The translations under genes were made by a program, and so were the position numbers. From the NCBI GenBank assembly GCA_047967505.1, contig CM106540.1: a DNA stretch of 64,000 nucleotides; one strand, written 5' to 3'. The notes below the pieces were generated by a model, which did not search any database, was not told the DNA's origin, and was given only the letters and a program-made list of their open reading frames with translations. Positions within the stretch are counted from its first letter, which is position 1, and each line of letters opens with the position of its first letter. The stretch is from Dipteris shenzhenensis (lineage: Eukaryota > Polypodiophyta > Polypodiopsida > Gleicheniales). This document shows, piece after piece, positions 59,187 through 64,000 of the stretch.

Positions 59187-61429
59187 TCTTTGTTGGAAGC
59201 AATTCCAAAAACAGGAGCATGCTCAATCCATAGCAACCCATGATCGTGTTGGCTTCCTTTATTTTGAATCTGTAACAAAAAAGATATCAAGTACTTTGCC
59301 CATAATGGTTTGGTCTTTTTGTAGTAAAGTCTTCAATGCTTGAAATTTGTTTATGTAATATTGAGCTGTTGTTACAGGATCATACCTAATTAAATTACAG
59401 ACTTGTATATTTGCATTGGCAATCTCTGGGATTTCAATTGGGTTTAGCTTTTGAAGGCAATGCAAGAGTGGTTCCCAAAGCTTTTCTGCTGCGGACAATG
59501 TGATGAAAAAGCATGGTGGTCCTAGTTGTCTTAACATTGCAAAGTGGTTTTTCTTAAGGTGGTACTTGTAGTCAATACTAAGTTCTCAAATGGGTGAAGT
59601 CTCGAAAACCTATATTTGATTAGAGTAGTTTTTCTATGTTTGTATCCAAGAGAGCATCTTTTAGTTGGAGTGTTATACCTCTTGTTTGCGCTTTTCACAT
59701 ATAAACCCAAGAAGTGGAAAGAACTTGCCGCACCAAGATTTTCATTGTTTTGAAGAAGAGGTTGTCAATAGATAGTGCAAATCGACGATCAACATTTGTA
59801 AGTTCCAAAACTGTAATATTTTGGTATGAAGTTTGCTTTGAGATGTTGTAGTTGCATTGCTGACCAAATAAAAGTTTGGGATAAGCAAGTTCCTCATAGA
59901 ATTTGTCTTTGAAAATACTTAATGGACTAAATCCTTCGGATGGAGCAATAGCTATTGTTCGATCCTCGAAGTCTAGTACTTGTTGTCCTACATATATGCC
60001 ATGGACCAAAGTGTCTGTTATAAATTCTTCTTCCTATGTTTTTATGTTGTTGCATGGGTGATTGTATTCTGCTTCTTCCTCCTCTTGAATGTTTCTTATA
60101 TGATTCTCCCAAAGTGAATTTATCTTGACGTTGTATTGTTGGTATAGTGGTGTTTGTATTAGTTCTTTTAAAGCAACCATCGTCATAGTTGGTCTCACTA
60201 TACCACTCATGTAGCTATGTTTATAAGATAGCTTGCATTTAATGACCATTGCAATTGTATCATTTTCATTCACAAATCTTGGCAAAACACTTTGAGCCCT
60301 ATCAACATCTGCAAAAACATTGACAACATTGCCCTGTAAGCCAAATTGCCCTTCATAAGAGAGCTCACGAATTTGAGCAAATGGTATTCTAATGGAGACA
60401 AATCGTGCCTCTATGTCATTGAGTTTGCTTATATGAACTTTCTTTTAGGCCATTGTGAGGTTCTTTGTGCACATTAATGGCATTATTCCTTTTTTAACAT
60501 CTTTGAAACAAAGAGAACATAACATTCTTCTTTCGCGAGTTCTTGGAATGTTAGTTCCGTTGCTTTGGAGAAATATTGCCATATGTTCTTTTAGCTTCTT
60601 CATTTTCATGGAGAACTTTAGGGAGCCATAACAAGTACATGGGAAACTAGGATTATCGAGTATTTTCTTCATATATTATTGTTCTGCTTTGTTCTCATTT
60701 CTTTTTCTCTTGCATGTTTGTTGTTTGTGAATGTTTAGCTCTTCTTGTCGTGTGTTCGTCTTCATCGGAGTATGCATAGGTTCAAGAACAAGTTTCCTAA
60801 CTTTATATATTTTGTTTAAGATAGATTGGATTATGTAAGCATGTTTTGAAGATGAAGAGTGGAACAATAAAGCTATATCTTTTGCAGGCAAACTTGGGTT
60901 TCACAAAACTATGTCTTCTAAAATTTCTTGGTGTTCTTCATTCCATATTTGGTAGGGATGTTTTGCATCTACTTTGACCAATGGAATAATAGTACAAGTG
61001 GGATTTTGTTGTTCCAACAATAGAGAATTTGTTGGCTTATTTTTTGCACAACCTACTTTTGCTTTTACTTGAAGGTTTTTCCCATTGTAAGATAGAAGGG
61101 TGAAAGATGTACCGAATAACAAATTAAAATCACTTAAAGACGTCTACAGTCAATGCTATGGAGGTAGTAGAGTTTACAAGCAAATGTTGTACTTTTCCAA
61201 TTGTTAGGATTGGTTTGTTTGATATTGTTTGGAAAATGTTCCATGGATTTTGAGAACTCAAAGGTTCTAAAATGACACTCTCAAACAATGTTCTCAACAA
61301 TTGGTCATATGTTACACTAGGAAGAATTTGCACAATGCAATTGAGTACATTTGTATTGGAAGGATTGTTATCCATGAAAGATGAATTCTTCATCAATTTC
61401 TTCTTTATTAGAAGTTGCTCTACGTCCAT
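59187..61429 (-). pseudogene. Helitron Rep, part 1: N-terminal extension and Helitron_like_N domain
   Basis: Frames 61,429-61,130, 61,122-60,901, 60,891-60,676 and 60,672-60,445 are an extension with a Cys-rich knuckle (CTCYG near 60,630, CSLC near 60,520). 60,009-59,695 has the family signature IAPSEGFSPLSIFKDKFYEEL, then AYPKLLFG. 59,537-59,259 has LGPPCFFITLSAAEKLWEPLL, then YDPVTTAQYY. A stop follows, but in the next frame, after TTTTTGTTACAG at about 59,255, the strand reads IQNKGSQHDHGLLWIEHAP: this is the HxH metal-binding motif of HUH nucleases. The open frame then runs straight into the CACTA end at 59,187. The TTACAG may be a real splice acceptor or the site of a small frameshift. 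Confidence 0.8.
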
Positions 61430-61545
61430 AGTGTTAACAAATGAAATTGTAACAACAATTGATGCTTACAAAAAATATAATGATAACAAAGTAAGTAGCA
61501 AATGCTATAGTTGAAAGAAATCAATTACAAGTTCCAAGAAATGCT

Positions 61546-63009
61546 TCAAATATTTGGTTCAAAAGTAATTACAAAACCAAAGCTATTTATGGTGAAGCTA
61601 CCACTGGGTTTTGATGTTTTGAGTGTACTTCGTGCCATCATCAAGTCCTCTTCATACATTTGAAGGAAGGGTACACCCAATGAAAGTATGATATCAACGT
61701 AGGGGTCTCTAACATGCACAGGGATTTGCTCACCACTACGTTGAACTATGTCTCCACTCAAACTAGTTACTTGACTGATGCTTGTGGTGGCTTCACAAGA
61801 ATAACAATATGGTCGAAGAGGGTCCCTGCTCACTCACAAACTGCCACAAGAGTCGCACACATGCTCCACAAATCGGCATTGACATACGTGAAGCATAAAA
61901 TCCCAAACACCTGTAGCTTAAGAGGAGTTAGCAAGTGCTTCAAATAAATAGCATAAGTAAATGTAAAAGGAAGGTTTCACCTTGGTCCCATATCCTAGCC
62001 ATGACACTTGGCTAGTGAAAGCTGCTTTCAAGTCGTCTTTCACAGGGCCATCTAGAACCTCTGCCAAAATGGTAAAGTCAAACACGCAAATAGTGTTCTT
62101 TGCCTTTAAGAATGACACATTTTCTTAAGATGTACATCACCACACCTTCATCATTAAATTCTTGGACAAGCTGAGTTAACGTCGGTTTCCTTTCATTAAC
62201 AAATGAAAGCTGTGCAACAATTTATGCAAGAGTAAGTGCAATGTTAATTACTTTGAGTTCCAATCATCAAATTAGAGAATGTAGGTTTAACTTACCGCAG
62301 CCCTGTCCTCATTTCGTGGTCCATCTGCAACAATTATTTGGTCAGCCATCCCCTCCTCATTTGCGACTTTGATGATGACTATTGCAATTGTCCCCCATCA
62401 CTTGTGCAATGCTCAGCTTTGCGATGGTCATCATCTCAGCTGCCCATTGAACATATGTACAGAAGGAATGGTGATTTGGCAATAGTCAAAGATTTCCTTC
62501 GAAGGGTTCTCCCCTAATGATGCATGTGGTTGCATCAACGAGTAGAGAGAACTTGGAAGTACCATGTTCAAATGGGCCTTTCACTACAACACTAGCACCT
62601 TCTACTCTATAAAATTCCCCAACTTGTAAGAAGTTTACAAATTGATGAATATAGGTAGAAGGAATAAGTAGTGTGATTACATGTGTGAACAAAACTTATC
62701 GATAAAGTCTCCTTTTAGAAAGGTGGGGTACTTAGGATTTGATACTTTATACGTACCATATTTGGAAAGTAATTTGCCTTCAAAGACAAATCTTTCAGCA
62801 TTATAATCTGAAAGCTTGGTTATTGGAATTGACACTAAGGAATTTCCACCTCCTATAAAGTTCTCCTTTGAAGGAATGATAGCTTTGGCTATAGATGAAA
62901 CATTATAAAAGGATGGTTGAAATTGATTGACATGATTACGAACATTATGAGAATTCACTTCGTCATTCTCTTCCTTGCTATTGAGTTGTTTGCTAGCTGC
63001 AAATGCCAA
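61546..63009 (-). pseudogene. RPA1-like (single-strand-binding) segment carried by the Helitron
   Basis: Exon-like pieces on the minus strand: 63,009-62,677 (FVFEGKLLSKYGTYKVSNPK); 62,692-62,486 (FLQVGEFYRVEGASVVVKG, then FSLLVDATTCI), a typical OB-fold; about 62,400-62,280 (GTIAIVIIKVANEEG); 62,118-61,930 (KNTICVFDFTILAEVLDGP); then about 61,890-61,546 with CQC-x-CDSC near 61,875 and RPYCYSC near 61,808, the Cys ligands of the RPA70 C-terminal zinc OB-fold. Plant Helitrons often carry an RPA-like gene, thought to protect single strands during replication. Gaps with AG/GT borders suggest introns, but frameshifts mean I cannot call it intact. It lies upstream of Rep on the same strand. Confidence 0.6.
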
Positions 63010-63014
63010 TACAA

Positions 63015-63608
63015 ATGAAAGTGATGCAAATTATTGCCCGAAAACAATACTTAAAGTATTACAAATTATTAAGGGTGCACTTAATGTAATACAATAAAAT
63101 GAAATCCTTTGCAAATAATAATTCTTCATAATAGCTTCCAAATGTTTCACAATAATAGAATTTCAATAGATGATAACTAGAAAACAATAGTATAGGCACT
63201 AATAGGTCAACATCATAATGTTGTGTACCAATACTTTAAAAAAGCAAATCAATAATTCAATAAGCAAACATAGGTTTTTTGTGGGGGTTCAATCAATGAT
63301 GATAACATTGTTTTCTCTTTTCTTTGGTGTGCAATTCATTGGTTCCTCTTGAACTGAACACCTAGTGTGACTTTGGGACACACATGAGAAGTTATCGTGG
63401 ACTTAAAGCTAACGTACTCCAGATGTTTTCGAACTAGCTTCTTCACTGGCAAAAACAAAAGAACAAAAGAGAATACAATCAATATTAATTACTTCCCAGA
63501 ATTTGCCTACATAAGAATAAAAGCTCACCTTGGGCATAAGCTTCTTCAGCCACTTCTTGAAATGAGCTTAATTTCAAATAGGGAAAACTACTTGAATACG
63601 GAGTGCAG
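63015..63608. other. No confident gene; junction between two Helitron fragments
   Basis: AT-rich DNA between the minus-strand RPA-like exons and the plus-strand helicase exon. It probably includes intron sequence of the latter (ending GAGTGCAG at 63,608) and the 5' part of the former. No Helitron terminus was recognised. Confidence 0.35.
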
Positions 63609-63849
63609 AAATCAATTTCCCTTGCAACCTGTAGCAGCTAGAATAATCCATCATTCCCAAGGACTATCCATGGAAACACTTGCATTTGACCCATCCTTCA
63701 TTAAGGCACATGGTCTTAAATACACTGCTCTTTCATGTGCCCGCAACCCAAACAACCTTCACCTTCTCAACCCCATCCAAAAAAAGCACATCAAAGTCGA
63801 CATTAATGTTCTCCAAGAAATTAGACGTCTAAGAAATGAAAAACCATAG
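63609..63849 (+). pseudogene. Helitron helicase C-terminal exon, opposite orientation
   Basis: After an acceptor-like GAGTGCAG (63,601-63,608) the plus strand reads NQFPLQPVAARIIHHSQGLS, then LAFDPSFIKAHGLKYTALSC, RNPNNLHLLNPI and the end RLRNEKP, stop at 63,849. This is the final exon of Pif1-type Helitron helicases (the QFPLQPAxAxTIHxSQGLS motif VI region and the TALSR helix; the Arg of TALSR reads Cys). Upstream helicase motifs are absent on this strand, so only the 3' end of a second Helitron is present. It could equally be an inverted piece of the minus-strand Helitron, which lacks exactly this exon. Confidence 0.75.
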
Positions 63850-64000
63850 ATTACAGACCAATAAAACTTCTCTCTACAAAATAACAACCATATGACTTTA
63901 CAATCTCTAAACACACGAGCACTCGGTTCACATTATGAGTCCTAAAAGAACTTTCTACCAATATTTTGCTATGTTGGATAAAAGCTTTTACCTCTAACAT

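Overview
This is nuclear DNA from a land plant with a large, repeat-packed, gene-poor genome. The evidence is one spliced host gene of the plant RZ-1 family (RRM plus CCHC zinc knuckle plus Gly/Arg-rich tail) with long GT-AG introns, surrounded by plant-type Ty3/gypsy, Ty1/copia, LINE, CACTA and Helitron sequence. The many old, mutually chimeric elements fit a fern or gymnosperm better than a compact angiosperm genome, but the sequence alone does not settle the species.

Layout. 1-2.2 kb: 3' half of a Ty3/gypsy pol with two RNase H domains and an integrase. 2.2-6.2 kb: no recognisable gene, one CT microsatellite. 6.3-12.1 kb: a nearly complete, lightly damaged Ty3/gypsy gag-pol with a second retropepsin-like domain downstream of integrase. 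13-16.7 kb: leader with a TATA-like box and an unrecognised repeat-family ORF. 16.8-17.7 kb: LINE relic. 17.7-22.4 kb: unique-looking, gene-poor DNA. 22.5-25.9 kb (minus strand): the RZ-1-like RNA-binding protein gene, the only confident host gene. 26.3-26.9 kb: a 99-bp tandem repeat that reads as a 33-residue peptide repeat. 27.5-31.2 kb: a second, badly decayed gypsy element joined to a duplicated copia fragment. 31.9-35.3 kb: a minus-strand LINE with an internal inversion. 35.5-35.9 kb: long purine-rich tract. 36.6-42.6 kb: a decayed TNP2-like transposase region on the minus strand. 42.5-44 kb: two head-to-head fragments of the same gypsy family seen at 6-16 kb. 44.5-45.3 kb: copia primer-binding site and gag relic.

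49.1-63.0 kb is the most informative part: a minus-strand Helitron (RPA-like segment, HUH Rep, Pif1-type helicase) is cut in two inside its Rep catalytic region by a complete 7,626-bp CACTA-superfamily element (51,561-59,186). The CACTA copy still has 17-bp terminal inverted repeats (one mismatch) and a 3-bp TCT target duplication. Inside it, a Transposase_24/TNPA-like gene (minus) and a TNP2 transposase gene (plus) are divergently transcribed. Arrays of a roughly 12-bp GCGTCTA/TAGACGC motif lie at both ends and also on both sides of the shared intergenic promoter region. This suggests a self-regulating transposon in which the terminal protein-binding sites are repeated at its own promoter. 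Both the TNP2 gene and the Helitron helicase carry disabling lesions. A second, oppositely oriented Helitron helicase C-terminus sits at the right edge.
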